NCBI GenBank assembly: GCA_029339505.1
Contig: JAQISU010000132.1
Span: 8,678,001-8,742,000, forward strand
Reading direction: 5' to 3'
Source: Unio delphinus
Taxonomy: Eukaryota > Mollusca > Bivalvia > Unionida > Unionidae
Length of the DNA: 64,000 nt
Position 1 is the stretch's first letter, and the number at the start of each line of letters is the position of its first letter. The notes under the pieces are model-generated. The model was given only the letters and a program-made list of their open reading frames with translations, had not been told where the DNA came from and did not search any database. Positions 43,368 to 54,265 of this stretch are shown piece after piece. A program made the translations under genes and the position numbers.

Positions 43368-43384
43368 AATTTATATATAACGGC
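43368..43384. promoter_or_regulatory. 17-bp divergent intergenic region with TATA-like text
   Basis: Between the phospholipase and ATPase start codons lies AATTTATATATAACGGC-like sequence. P1 (6746-6762) and P5 (49113-49129) keep 17 bases and the A/T core, so the spacing is conserved. Confidence 0.55.
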
Positions 43385-44050
43385 ATGAATATAATTGATT
43401 ATTCAGCTACCCGACGACGGGAACCTATTAAACATCATGAAATGTTGCCGAATTCAATTAGAATAATTATAATCGGACCATCTGGAAGCGGAAAGACACA
43501 ACTGCTACTTAATTTGATAACGAGATGGATGAAATGGAACAAATTGTATTTAATAGCCCCGAGTGTAGACGATCAGCGATGCTATGAAGTGCTAAAGGAT
43601 TTTAACAAGAAAGCAAAAGAATTTCAAATCGATGAAGATTTTATTGAGTTTATTACTGATATAGAGGAAGCCCCTTCCGTGGAAGACATCGATGGAAGTA
43701 TTAACAATTTAGTGGTATACGATGATATCATGTTAGATAATCAAAAAAATCCTGCTAGAATATTTTCCCGAGGCAGGCATAAAAACACTGATGTGATCTA
43801 TGTCACTCAACGATACACACAAATACCAAAAGTGATCAGAGATAATTGCAATATGTTGTGTGTATTTAACGGCGTTGATACTCATACGCTACGAAATATT
43901 CATCAAACTTGGTGCAGCGGTGATATGAATCATAATCAGTTTAGAAATTTCTTTGGTCACGCTCAGTCAAAACCACACGGATTTGTGACAATAAATTTAG
44001 CAGACCCTAGGACACGATATCGTATCGGACTTGATCAAATATTCGGTTAA
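43385..44050 (+). CDS. DNA packaging ATPase (A32/FtsK-HerA type)
   Basis: 221 codons, intact. Walker A GPSGSGKTQLL at residues 31-41, Walker B NLVVYDDIM at 109-116, then VIYVTQRYTQIPKVIRDNCN (sensor/Gln motif) and a conserved C-terminal block GHAQSKPHGFVTIN. This is the genome-packaging motor of Polintons, adintoviruses and virophages. The last eight codons lie inside the right TIR, so the left TIR carries their antisense. A hairpin CGGT...ACCG encloses the stop codon. Confidence 0.9.
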   Translation: MNIIDYSATRRREPIKHHEMLPNSIRIIIIGPSGSGKTQLLLNLITRWMKWNKLYLIAPSVDDQRCYEVLKDFNKKAKEFQIDEDFIEFITDIEEAPSVEDIDGSINNLVVYDDIMLDNQKNPARIFSRGRHKNTDVIYVTQRYTQIPKVIRDNCNMLCVFNGVDTHTLRNIHQTWCSGDMNHNQFRNFFGHAQSKPHGFVTINLADPRTRYRIGLDQIFG

Positions 44051-44252
44051 AATCACCGTAAACCTAGAACTGAAAGTTCTAGCAGCAGAGGGGGTGAGTG
44101 ACAACGACGTTGCGACATCAACGAAAACGCGAATGTTTTCAGACAAGGGTCGGAGACTTATTTTTTCGCGAGAAGGGTCTAGTGTTATTTTGGAGGGGGT
44201 ATAATCAAAAATAAAAACAAAAAAAGTTGTCTGATTCGCCCCCTCTGCTGCT
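44027..44252. repeat. P4 right terminal inverted repeat
   Basis: 226 bases, complement of 27873-28100 except for a T-run length difference. Contains the ATPase 3' end, a perfect hairpin CTAGAACT-GAA-AGTTCTAG (44064-44082), the internal motif AGCAGCAGAGGGGG (44082-44095) and the outer end CCCCCTCTGCTGCT at 44252. Confidence 0.95.
44044..44082. repeat. Two hairpins at the ATPase stop
   Basis: CGGT-TAAAATC-ACCG (44044-44058) holds the stop codon in its loop, and CTAGAACT-GAA-AGTTCTAG (44064-44082) follows after five bases. Confidence 0.8.
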
Positions 44253-44469
44253 AGACGTTTTATTACCAGGACATTTGCAATTACAATAGTGGATTATATT
44301 TTGAATTATTTTTCGAGCTATTTTGGAATTGATACTTAAAACAATAAGTTTATTTTTCTTTCCTGGAAAATATTTGTGCTCAATAATTGTTTATTAACTT
44401 TTCACAAGCTTGTTATTCTCACTATTTATATGCTACTGTTTATTCAAACCTAAACACGTAACAATACAA
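44253..44469. other. Junction between P4 and P5
   Basis: No gene. AT-rich, partly similar in direct orientation to the left flank of P4 (27680-27790). Confidence 0.45.
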
Positions 44470-47400
44470 ATTCAAACCCTGGAATAATGTTAAATTCAAT
44501 CTTGATAGAGTATCAGTAGATGCACCAAATAAGGGTCTAATCGGTGATGGAATCATTTTAGGTAAAATCCATGAAATGTTTAACGAATCTAAGCCAGACG
44601 GAACATTTTCATTGTTGGTCAACATTTAAAATTGATGGTAGTGTTGATGCTACCATGAACGACCGAAAAGCAGCAGGAATAATATCGCATCTTGACCATA
44701 GAAATTGTTTTTTAAAGTGAAATTTATTATCCGTTCAGAAACAGGAAATTGGATTATTCGTGATAAATTTGATCTTGTATTAAAAAGTAAAAAGACTGTC
44801 ACTGTGAGTCAGGATTCCAAACAAGAAGTGTTGACTGGAATTGACAAACTGTATTATGGGGAAGATTATCCCGTTAGAGCGGTTATTTATGGGTTCTATG
44901 ATATAAACGACAAACCGAGTGTTGAAAAATTAAAACCTATGAAATTATTGCCGCTGACGTTGTCAGGGAGGATTAATTGTATATCCGAACGAATAATAGA
45001 GCCTTTTACAAATGCATTACGTGGAAACAAATTGACAGATCTAAAACGCAAAAAGAAACCGAATGGGCACTAACAGTCAGGGATATTGGGGCAACAATTG
45101 AAAATGTATCTGGATCAGAAATGATATTAAAACTTCCAATTAACAGTAGCGAGGATAACAGGATAAGTATTATTCGAATCGAAATAAAACTCAAGAGGGT
45201 CTCTAATCAAGATTGCTGATCATAATGCATACGCGCGGTCTAACGCAGTAACAATATTTCTACGGGATAGAACCATAAAATATCTACTCATGGATTTCTC
45301 CCCAAAGAATTCTGGGGGGAGGGGAGGGAAATTTGTTTATTTTTTTTATTCACACGGAAAGTAAAAACGATCATTTGTCAGTGTGATTGTTTCAGTGTTG
45401 AATACGAAGAGTGTAAATTCGATCACTTTGTAAGACCTAACGGCAAAATATACCGTACTGAATCTCTTCACGACGAGATGAGAAAACTAGCTCGTGGTTT
45501 TGAACGGATTATAACGAGGAATTACTGTCAAACGGTTTTACATTCCCGTCAGGTGCAGCTCATTTTGATTATTTCCAGGGAGTTTTCTCGGGTATTGAAA
45601 GTGCGCTGGGTATTTTAAATTATTTGGGCATCTCACTCACTCGATGACACGAGTGGCGATTATTGGGCCGCTGCCCGATTTTGATCTAACCGGATTCGCT
45701 TGTGTAGTGTCATTTCAGATCTCTAAGGGATGTCATTCAATTTTTTGTGTTTGCTTTGGTAGACATATGACTGAAAAATACTGGGTACCAATAGTGTTAT
45801 TACGGTATTTGATCGATTGTAAAATATTGATATCGATGACTGTCTCTGAGGCAATTTTATCATTTCATGCTCTGACTCAAATCTGCTTACGCCAACCCGA
45901 TAGTGTATATAGTATAATTAACGATTACAATGAAAAATGTCCTTCCCGCGACGAAGCAAATATTGTTAAAACATCCAAGGAGACCTCTGAAGTCCGAAAT
46001 AAACACGCAACTGATCTGGGTAGAAGATTTATTGGTAAATTCACCCAGGGTGTAGCATATGATCACATGCAACATTATTCACGATAAATTCTAGATGATG
46101 CTGAACATGGCCTTATAATCGCGGATGCAACAGCCAGAGATATATTTGTCAGTCATGAAAAAGGCTACTTGTCTGATGGAACACATTTCAGTACAAATGT
46201 TACTTACGTAGAAGTAGTTTGTCCCCAATACACACATCTAAGGGCGTCTATGTTGGTCTTTGCTTCTGTCAATTTGCTATCGATGATAAATAGATTTCCT
46301 GAATTAGCGGCTAGAGTCGCCACTGATTCATTTTATATAGATATCATGCATAGCTAATCAGTGACTGCATTTACAAATATCCGACGAGTGTTGGGAATCA
46401 TGGTGTATAAAAAAGAAATGTTACGCAAATATTCTAAATCAGCAGATATTACGATTGAAACCAAGTACATTAAAAAAACTGATACCAGAACTATCAAAAG
46501 CCCCTTCGTTATCTAATCCAATATGTAGATATAAAGCCAGTTACTAAAACGGATGTGGTGATTGCGGGAAGATGACTCATGTTATCGAATTATTGCGAGG
46601 AAAATCAAACATGGCTGTGCTAACATCAACACACAGACTTGCAAGAGATTAAACAGTGAGGAGTTAATGGTTGCAATCATCGCAGTTTCTTTCGATGGAA
46701 AGGTGACACATGTACTTATGATCAAATGGGTGACAAATATATTCCTGAAATTGGAATTTGGGATGAGATATGCACAGTGTCGTTTGAGATATTAAAATTG
46801 TTTCTCAGGTGGTTGTTACCGCAACATTCAGCTGTGATAAGGTGTGGTGATTACGGTCAAACACCACCATTTGTCGGTTTGTCTCCGCATCATTGGCCGA
46901 ATAATTTTGTAGATTATTATGAAGAAATTATCACTGATCATAGATCTCTTGATAAAGAATTAAGAGAGTTTAAGAAATTAATTAGATTACAGCCAGATAA
47001 AATCCAGTTTGAAACAGCGAGTTAAATAGTGGCAGAGACATTTTTAGATGAAGTTATTTGAAACACACAAAAGAAAAATTAGCAACACTTCCAGTGCCAT
47101 TGTGTTATAGGCCTATGGATACACGAAGACAAAATATCTAAGTTGATATTCCAGGACAGACTGAGCAGCAGGTTATCGTGTTTAATGATACTGTGTCGGT
47201 TGATATCAGTGTTGTTGAACATGCATTGCTCGCTTATACATGGAAGCTATGATACGCAATGACGATACATTCTTAACAGGAATTAATTATTTCGATCGTA
47301 GATGATCGCATCTAGTAGTTGGATTTATTTTATCTCGCAGTGTCCAGAGGTACGAAGAATAAATCAACTTCGAAGATTTGTTTTAGATGCTAATGCCACC

Positions 47401-47700
47401 AGGAACAATAAAATTGTCGATGATATCATCAGAAAAAAACTCGATGGATATAAACAACAGAATACAAACAATAAACGAGAATTTGATATTGATGCTGAAT
47501 TTATAATTACGCTGAAACAACAATATATATATAAAGATCCTCGCCAATTTACCGCAGACAGAAAGGATAATAGTAGTGTTCATACCAGAGATAATGTGAT
47601 GTTGACCTGTCTTGAGTGTAACAGACGCAAAGGTGCTAATTGCGATCACGCGGCGATAATTGAGTATCCTCAGGTATCACTTGTAATTGTTCACTTGTGA
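44470..47700 (+). pseudogene. P5 polymerase B-SF1 helicase-HNH pseudogene
   Basis: Begins at a position matching residue 11 or so of P4 (KPWNNVKFNLDRVS) and runs to HAAIIEYPQVSLVIVHL before the stop at 47698-47700. Many frame breaks. Recognisable: N-terminal block (44705-45070), motif B-like DLGRRFIGKFTQG (46015-46050), motif C ARVATDSFYI (46310-46340), a damaged P-loop near 46555, GDYGQTPPFVG (46850-46880) and the HNH end CLECNRRKGA. The HNH's first Cys pair is deleted. The last 64 bases overlap the integrase on the other strand. Confidence 0.85.
45298..45319. repeat. C-run/G-run palindrome in P5 polymerase
   Basis: CTCCCC...GAATTC...GGGGGGAG, imperfect arms around a GAATTC centre. Similar in design to 39430-39447 in P4 but at a different site in the gene. 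Confidence 0.5.
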
Positions 47701-48593
47701 ATGAACGCTGAGGAGCTGTTGAATCTATTCTATAGATTGCGGGTCTACATGTGGATATTGTTATGTTAGATATTTTACGTGCGGTGACAATCCTAATAGG
47801 ATCAGTAGGTTTTTTGTTACCGCCTTCAAGTTCACCCGGCTTGTACAAATATTTCACAGTGCTATTACCGAGTACTAGTTGTTTTGAAAAAACATTTTAT
47901 GGTTTTCGTACGAGTATATACTGTTTTTGATAGCGTTAAAGGTTTCATTTTGATTGTTCGAGTAATTTCATTATTTAGTGCAGCAATCACACCTGGCATT
48001 CTCTTAACCCATTCACGAGATCATTGTTCCTGGATAAATTCCTTCGCGTATTGATATCCAAATAACCGCTCAGCAAGTGTCCGATTAAATCATTCAATAA
48101 TTGCTTGATCACAGTGTAATGAAGTATGTCCTCGTCGTGTTGTGGTATTATGATGCTTCATTGTTGATAACACTGCACCCTGAAATTCCTTGCCAGGATC
48201 AACCTGTAATAGATTTGGCCACTGCAGAAACCCTTGTCGATAAATCCATTCAAATGGAAAAGCTACTTCAGTTGATGACTTTGTCGTTAATGGATCAGCA
48301 TCCTTTTATATACTTGCAACATCAACTACGGTTAGCGCGTATTTATTTGTTTGTTTATTAACAGTATCATGCGGCAGAAATAGTATATCAGCCTGATGAA
48401 CTTAATATGGGGCGATGCCATCAACATGTTGGAAGTTAATTTGTTTAGGCGGTGGAAGATAAAAATGTAATATCGCCTATTTGTATTATCAATCCGCTAC
48501 GGTGGTATTTTTTAATTTTGCGGCGTTGGCGAGTTTATAGATTGCTGATTTACCCCTCGTGTATCCTCTTGGGGAATTATAAATAGATTCCAT
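47636..48593 (-). pseudogene. P5 integrase pseudogene
   Basis: Start ATG at 48593 and the PRGYTRGKSAIYKLA-like N terminus match P4. The core is broken by stops (for example around 48100-48320), but traces of the LLQVDPGKEFQGAV block (about 48180-48220) are clear. The C-terminal 73 codons (47636-47857) are open: KYLYKPGELEGGNKKPTDPI to APQRSFTSEQLQVIPEDTQL, which shows the full family-typical end missing from P4. Confidence 0.82.
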
Positions 48594-48600
48594 ATTGTTA

Positions 48601-49112
48601 TTAATTATCAGAACCCAACATTAAGTTACTTGTCATCGCTGATTTTATCAACCACGAAGCTAATTTTTCTTTGAATGATTAATCAGTGATATAATTCAAC
48701 GCATGAATCAATTTCACATCTGCGATGCAGATTGCTTCTTTTATAAGGAACATCATGAGGATGACAAGCCTTATCAATAGCGTTTATTGGATATTTCCGG
48801 GTCGAGTTGGTATTGGCCAATTAAGTCTGATGTCGAGTCTGGTTCCAGGGCCACAATAACTATACCATGGAAGGTGGTATTCTCCTGGATATTTTGCCAA
48901 TAGACTACCCGGATATTTTGTCAATTTCGCTACAATATCACATCCTCGGTTTCTTAAAAATTATTACCCGATTTTATAGAAGCAAATCTAACAATTTTTG
49001 TACCACATTGTACACTCTTACCAGCAAGTGTTGATCTGTTATAGCTTGTTGTAATTGTTGTCAAGTCGTTTGTGCTAGTACGCTTCTTACATTTCACACT
49101 ATAAAGATCCAT
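48601..49112 (-). pseudogene. P5 zinc-ribbon/phospholipase A2 pseudogene
   Basis: ATG at 49112 starts MDLYSVKCKKRTSTNDLTT (one zinc-ribbon Cys is lost); GPGTRLDIRLN (about 48820-48850) and a HPHD-like version of the catalytic pair (about 48755) remain. Several frameshifts occur. The stop at 48601-48603 is next to the integrase start, as in P4. Confidence 0.78.
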
Positions 49113-49129
49113 AATTTATTTATAATGAC

Positions 49130-49711
49130 ATGAATGTAATTGATTTTTCGGCGACAAAAACGCGAGAACCCGTTAAGCATCATGCAGCTCCGTCAAATGC
49201 TATTCGTATGATTATTATTGGACGATCTGGAAGCGGTAAACACAATTGTTACTTAATTTGATAACGAGATGGATGTAATTTGATAAACTATATATAACCG
49301 CACCAAGTGCAGACGATCAGTGATGTTACGATGTATTAATGAATTGATATAACCGATATAAAAGAGGCACCGATTGTTGACTATATCAATGGAAGTATTA
49401 ACAATTTAGTAATATTTGATGATGTGTTGTAAGATAAACAAACAAACTCTGACTGGATATTTTCCAGAGGTAGACATAAAAATACTGATGTGATATATAT
49501 TAGTCAGAGGTATACACAAATACCAAAAGTGATCAGAAATAACTGTAATATTCTTACTGTATTTAATGGAGTTGACACTCATGCGCTACGAAATATTCAC
49601 CAGACCAGGTGCAGTGGAGATATGGATTAAAATCTTATGGATTTAGAACGATAACTTTGCATGACCCAAGATCAATACATCGTTTCGGAGTTGACAAAAA
49701 TATTTGGTTAA
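49130..49711 (+). pseudogene. P5 packaging ATPase pseudogene
   Basis: Start MNVIDFSATKTREPVKHHAA; the P-loop reads GRSGSGK then loses a base. There are deletions between Walker A and B, and later the GHAQSK block is lost. SINNLVIFDDVL and SQRYTQIPKVIRNNCN are recognisable. The end (49709-49711) is followed by AAAATCA but no TIR, so the right end of P5 was lost. Confidence 0.82.
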
Positions 49712-49817
49712 AATCAAAACAGTTTCGGTCTCCGTAGAAGCTTTATTTTTGTTTGAAATCTTGATCTATTTACCCTCTCTCTGTAGATGAATGTTTGTGT
49801 TTGAAAACTCGGCCTAT

Positions 49818-50066
49818 TTACTCTCTCTCCGTAGACGTATTTTTCATTGCAAACTTGGTCTGTTCACCATTCTTGCTGCTCGCCTGCACGTACACGCTTT
49901 CAAATGGAGATGTCTTAAATGCTCCTAGAGAGATTCCTATTACCTGATGATGATTTGGGTCAAGCATGTTCAAATATGATTTCCTAGCTGAACAAAAGGC
50001 AACAGAACAATAGTCTAGTTTACAGTTTGGAGCGGATAAATGTTCTATATAACTTGAGGACGACAT
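49818..50066 (-). mobile_element. LINE fragment (downstream of reverse transcriptase)
   Basis: An open frame of 82 codons on the reverse strand contains YCSVAFCSARKSYLNMLDPN and ISLGAFKTSPFESVYV, the conserved segment after the reverse transcriptase in Jockey/CR1-type LINE ORF2 proteins. Isolated fragment, not a gene. Confidence 0.75.
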
Positions 50067-50184
50067 TTGATAGCACCCTAGACAGTGTGAGCATCTGCTT
50101 TAAATAGATCAAATGTTTTCAAATATATAGCTTTATAATTCTTGATGTGTGGAATAAAAGTCAGTTTTTTGTCGAAGGATTAAT

Positions 50185-50720
50185 TGATTGATATTTAACG
50201 GCGCACAACACCTTTGGGCGATTCAGCGCCATATAATATGTTTTATGTATACATGTTTTAAAAAAACTACAAGGTTTAAAATCGACAAGTGATATCAAAA
50301 GCAAAATAGTTCAAAAGCAAAACGGTAAGATGTAAGTAACAGTACATTATGAAGTTTCCCAAAAAACGGGTGATGTGAATGGTGTATGTTCATGTGGACA
50401 GATGAAAAAAATGTCGAAAATAAGTGTCGGTATTTACTGTAGATATACAATATTCAATGTGATGGCATACAAGTTACAGTTTGAAATTAAGGTTTACTTC
50501 ACTGAGGAAATCTAAAATATAAGTAAGATGTATAGTATCAAAGCGTTCATTGATGTCATAACCATTGTAATACTTATGACGAGTATGTTGCATGCCATTA
50601 CATTGTGTCAAAACGTGCTTCATAATGAATGGCTATTTGCAAGTAAGGCACTCTGGGGGACCTTTACCTTTTAGAATATGGGATTACTTGCGCCCTACGG
50701 ATGGTTCTGTCTAACCCTAA
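50185..50720 (+). repeat. Dispersed repeat family R1, long copy
   Basis: Begins TTTAACGGCGCACAACACC with GATTCAGCGCCATATAAT, includes GTGGACAG...GTCGGTATTTACTG and ATGTATAGTATCAAA (50530), and runs to the CACTCTGGGGGACC region. Parallel over its length to 18225-18640 and 21255-21540. Confidence 0.7.
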
Positions 50721-52240
50721 GTCACGACAGCGTATAACTTCTTAAGACGTATTGAGTGAAGCATATGCGAATAAGTTCAGATAAAATATTGAAGAAAGTT
50801 TTTTTTTCTGTTTGACCATTTCGCTCACACTCAACAAGAAGGCAAACGGATTTAAATTTGTTGACACGTTTTGGTGTCCGTTCGACCCCATTAATATTTT
50901 CTGAAATACATAAAAATACAGTGATATTATTGGTGTTGCGGAATTGTTTGACTGTTTAATCACGAAGCGTGGGAATGACTCCACATTACAAGTTTCCTCA
51001 TTAGAGTCGAATATGGGTTTGTTTCGTTTTTTTTTTTTTTAAAGGAATTTTCCATGATTTATATTATACTTGCATCACCCATGCTACGCGCTTATCATGA
51101 AGCGTAAGGAGGAGATACATTGCGAGTGACAGGGATACACAAATACTATGCTCGGTAGATACAATAACCTATGATTGACCCGTGAATGCACCTTCTAGGT
51201 TCAGTAAAATCATCTACCGATTTATCCGTGAAGCCATCGTTTTCGGAAAATCTTCTAAAACCGGGAAAATGAAAAGATTAAGGGATGAAATATAGGTGCG
51301 ACGGTGGTGTCAAGAAAGATACAAGACAACAGATGAAAGTGAGCAAGTAAATTTATACTTCCTAGGGCTAGGCGTAACAAGCCGATTTGTCGAGACCTAC
51401 AACCCGTATAGGAGAAATATAATACAAAACAGTAGATTACATCGGAAAAAAATCCGCTCATCCGCTGAACTACCAGGATCTTTTATTCCGCCGACACGGG
51501 TCGCAACCCACTGCAAACAGTTTGCTTCTACTTTGTCTCCAACCACACGCAGTGAGATACGTCAGGCAAATCATACCAGCCGCGTTGTAGTGAACTGGAA
51601 CGCCGGAACTTAACTGCGATCATCATTTCCTCCACCGATACGAGATGTAACCCATTTCAAGCACCTTTTCGACACGTGGTAAGGCACGTAGAGCCATTTG
51701 TCAAGCACCGTACCCGCAGAGATTTAATTGCATGACAATATTTAAGAAATGTATTGTTCTGTTTCTTAATGTTTGTTCCAACGGTTACAATAATCATTAG
51801 GATTAATTTTTGAGATAATGGACGTTATTGAACGACAACACAAATGATGACCTGATACATGTGATGTTACCATATGTTGATTTATTGATTAAATTATAGA
51901 TAATAAGATTTACACAGTTTGTAACTTGAGTAGATCAATTGAAATATATACTAATATAAATTTCTTTTCTTAAAATTCAAGTGCACAAAGTACAAGGAAA
52001 ATTTTATATAGATATATAAAATATGGGAACATCTACGTATTAATAAGACAACTGGTGACTGAAAGTATACCATATGATCAGCCGAACACAAGTATACATA
52101 TTATCTATCTATAAGGATACAAAATGAACATGATGATAATTTATATTAACAAAGATAAGCATTGGGGGGAATTAGGTATTACTGATGATATTTCTTAAAC
52201 ATATTAATCTGTATCGAAGTGCTTACCTCTGTGACATCCG
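50721..52240. other. Host-like noncoding sequence
   Basis: No supported gene. Open frames at 50742-50984 (reverse) and 51296-51613 (forward, 105 codons) have no motif I recognise and no relic elsewhere in the window; the second could be an exon or chance. Confidence 0.4.
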
Positions 52241-52874
52241 TTAAATAAAGACCTGACAATAAAATCTAATAGGGAATGTACATGGCAAATCATTAAGCCG
52301 ATAGTTGCTTTTACGATCCATCGCTACGCAACCGCCTCCAAAAGAAGAGTTTGGTTCATCGAAGTCCCATAGAACGCTTTTTTCTGGAACAGAATCTCCT
52401 CTCACCGTTATATAGTTGACTTCAGGACTAGCCGAACTAGCTCCCATCCAGACATCATCAGCACATCTTTCTGGAACGAAATAATAATGCTATATTGTCC
52501 GCCTTTCCACATCAAATGTTACTATTTCTTCTATCTAGACATGTATTATTTGCTTGGGTAAACAATAAATTCAGATACTTAAAAAATTCGTTTAAGGTCT
52601 TCCTGCTTATGTATGAAACAATGATTAGAGTCCTAATCCTTAGGTTTGTATTCTAAAAATTATGTTTTATATGAAGAGTAATGTCAGTACATACCTTCGG
52701 TTTCAGCAATATTCTTGAAATAATCATAATAGCATGGGTTTACATTCAAAAGATCGCCTCCGTCACGTGCACACACTTGTCTTGCATTAGTAAAGGTAGT
52801 GCAGTTTCGACTTTCTAACCGATAACAAAAAGGTCCACACCTGTCTGTGTACATGATATATCCTGATGGACATC
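52241..52874 (-). CDS. C-type lectin-like domain gene, last two exons
   Basis: Two exons on the reverse strand encode one C-type lectin domain: 52695-52874 (180 bases) and 52241-52471 (231 bases, stop at 52241-52243). The upstream exon is preceded by CTTCACATTTCTTCAG and ends G|GTATGT; the downstream exon is preceded by TTCCAG. Both sides of the intron are phase 1. Exon 1 has CPSGYIMYTDRCGPFCYRL and FTNARQVCARDGGDLL; exon 2 has VWMGASSASP, WDFDEPN (mannose-type EPN calcium site), GGGCVAMDRKSNYRLNDLPC and FYCQ. Signal peptide and upstream exons are not identified. Secreted or membrane sugar-binding, possibly immune, role is inferred from the family. Confidence 0.82.
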
Positions 52875-52929
52875 CTGAAGAAATGTGAAGACAGAGATCT
52901 TTATAGCTTATTGCGCATCAGTTAGATTT

Positions 52930-53430
52930 GTTATGTTTGAGGGTTTTTCTAACGGCGCACAAGCACTTTTAGGCTATTTAGCGACATACAATAGGTTATA
53001 TGTATACACGATTAAAAATGGTAAGATATATAACATCGTTCATCAGTATAAAAAACCAAATAACGTAAACCGGTAAGATGGTTATAGTAAAATATGCAGC
53101 TTCTGATTAACGGGAGATTGATAGATTTATTGATTGAACGGTGTACCTGCGCTTTTATGTTATATATCGCCTAACAACAGGTTCTATACATACATAATAC
53201 AATTATAAAACGATTAATATCGACCAGCAATTATCCTAAAAAAACAAATAGATCAAATTAAAATGGTAACATATTAATATCAGTAAAATATGAAGTTTCC
53301 CATTAAAGTGGAAATGTCAACGGTTAATGTTAATGAGGACAGCTGTAAAGATGATGACAATAAAGGGCGGTAATTACATTGCATACAAATGCTCAAGGTG
53401 ATGACATTTAATTTAGAAGCATTCCCAATA
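52930..53430 (+). repeat. Two R1 dispersed repeat copies
   Basis: Copy one (52942-53100) starts TTCTAACGGCGCACAAGCAC with GGCTATTTAGCGACATACAAT and a TATACACGATTAAAA segment. Copy two (53120-53430) has GAACGGTGTACCTGCGC, GGTTCTATACATACA and the late part with GAGGACAGC...GGGCGGTAATTACATTGC. Head to tail. Confidence 0.65.
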
Positions 53431-53439
53431 TAAAAAGTC

Positions 53440-54265
53440 ATGTTTAAAATTCACATCCAACAACTGTGAAAATTATAACCAGATGTTTTCGCTATTGAAA
53501 CTGTTTTCGACATGTCCCGTTATACACCCGTCGGGTTTGATGAAGGACTTTACCGGTTCTTGAAACACATCCCATAATTATCACTGACAGATCTTTTCAA
53601 AATCTAAAATACGTTGTGGATTGCTGGTAATGCACCCAGGATTCGGAAAGAAGCAACATTAAAACCAGTTCCACAAGCAAGCAAAGATATCGAAGATCCT
53701 AGCAACTATCGACCCATTGCACTAACTGGGTCTAAAATGCCGTCTGCCCTCTTTCATATCAAATGTTTTGTCACACAGAAAATTCAGAGTACGTGTTGGC
53801 TCAACCCTCTACAACATGTCGGAGCATGAGATGGGTGTGCCACATGGCAGTATTTTATATGTGACGCTATTTAAAAGCAAAATCAATAACATCACTAAGT
53901 GTTTGGGTCCCGGTGTGGATTGAACATTATACGCTGATGATCTTACAATTTGTTATCGATTAAAACACATACATACAATTGAAAGGCAACTACAATAAAA
54001 TATCGACATAACTCGATCATTCTTAATTTAATACTTCCAAAAGGCGTGATGAGTAGTCATAATGTGGCTGGAGTCAACAACACGAATATCATATAAAGGG
54101 TAAGCAGTTATGGTGTCATTTCAGTACGTATAATACGTATAAAGCAGAGAAACAATCTGCCGGACACTAACGCATTTGTACTAACCTTCAACAAACCATC
54201 AGTACCCAAAGTGGTCAAAATTGATTCGTTGCTAGTGAACATAGATATATTCATTCCGAAGACTT
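53440..54265 (+). mobile_element. Decayed LINE, reverse transcriptase part
   Basis: LINE reverse transcriptase fragment in several frames: TFKIHIQQL region (53440-53500), LWIAGNAPRIRKEATLKPV (53615-53680), SNYRPIALTGSK (53701-53736), GVPHGSIL (53833-53856) and a YADDL catalytic motif (about 53930-53946). Jockey/CR1-like by motif style. The 5' half and endonuclease are absent. Confidence 0.75.

Larger units (their letters stand above)
27873..44252. mobile_element. P4: near-complete Polinton/adintovirus-like element
   Basis: A 16.4-kb element bounded by 226/228-bp TIRs. It carries hexon-like and penton-like capsid proteins, adenain-type protease, FtsK/HerA-type ATPase, rve integrase and family B-like polymerase, the set that defines Polintons and adintoviruses, plus a phospholipase A2 protein. 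Late genes run leftward (28117-35901) and polymerase and ATPase rightward, with the integrase and phospholipase leftward between them. About eight lesions in total are visible, far fewer than in the other copies. Confidence 0.9.

Noticed and set aside
27867..44258. Six-base target-site duplication of P4
   Set aside because: AGGACG on the left and AGACGT on the right are not the same; I do not claim a duplication.
51296..51613. 105-codon forward frame as a host gene
   Set aside because: No domain, splice context or second copy to support it; could be chance.
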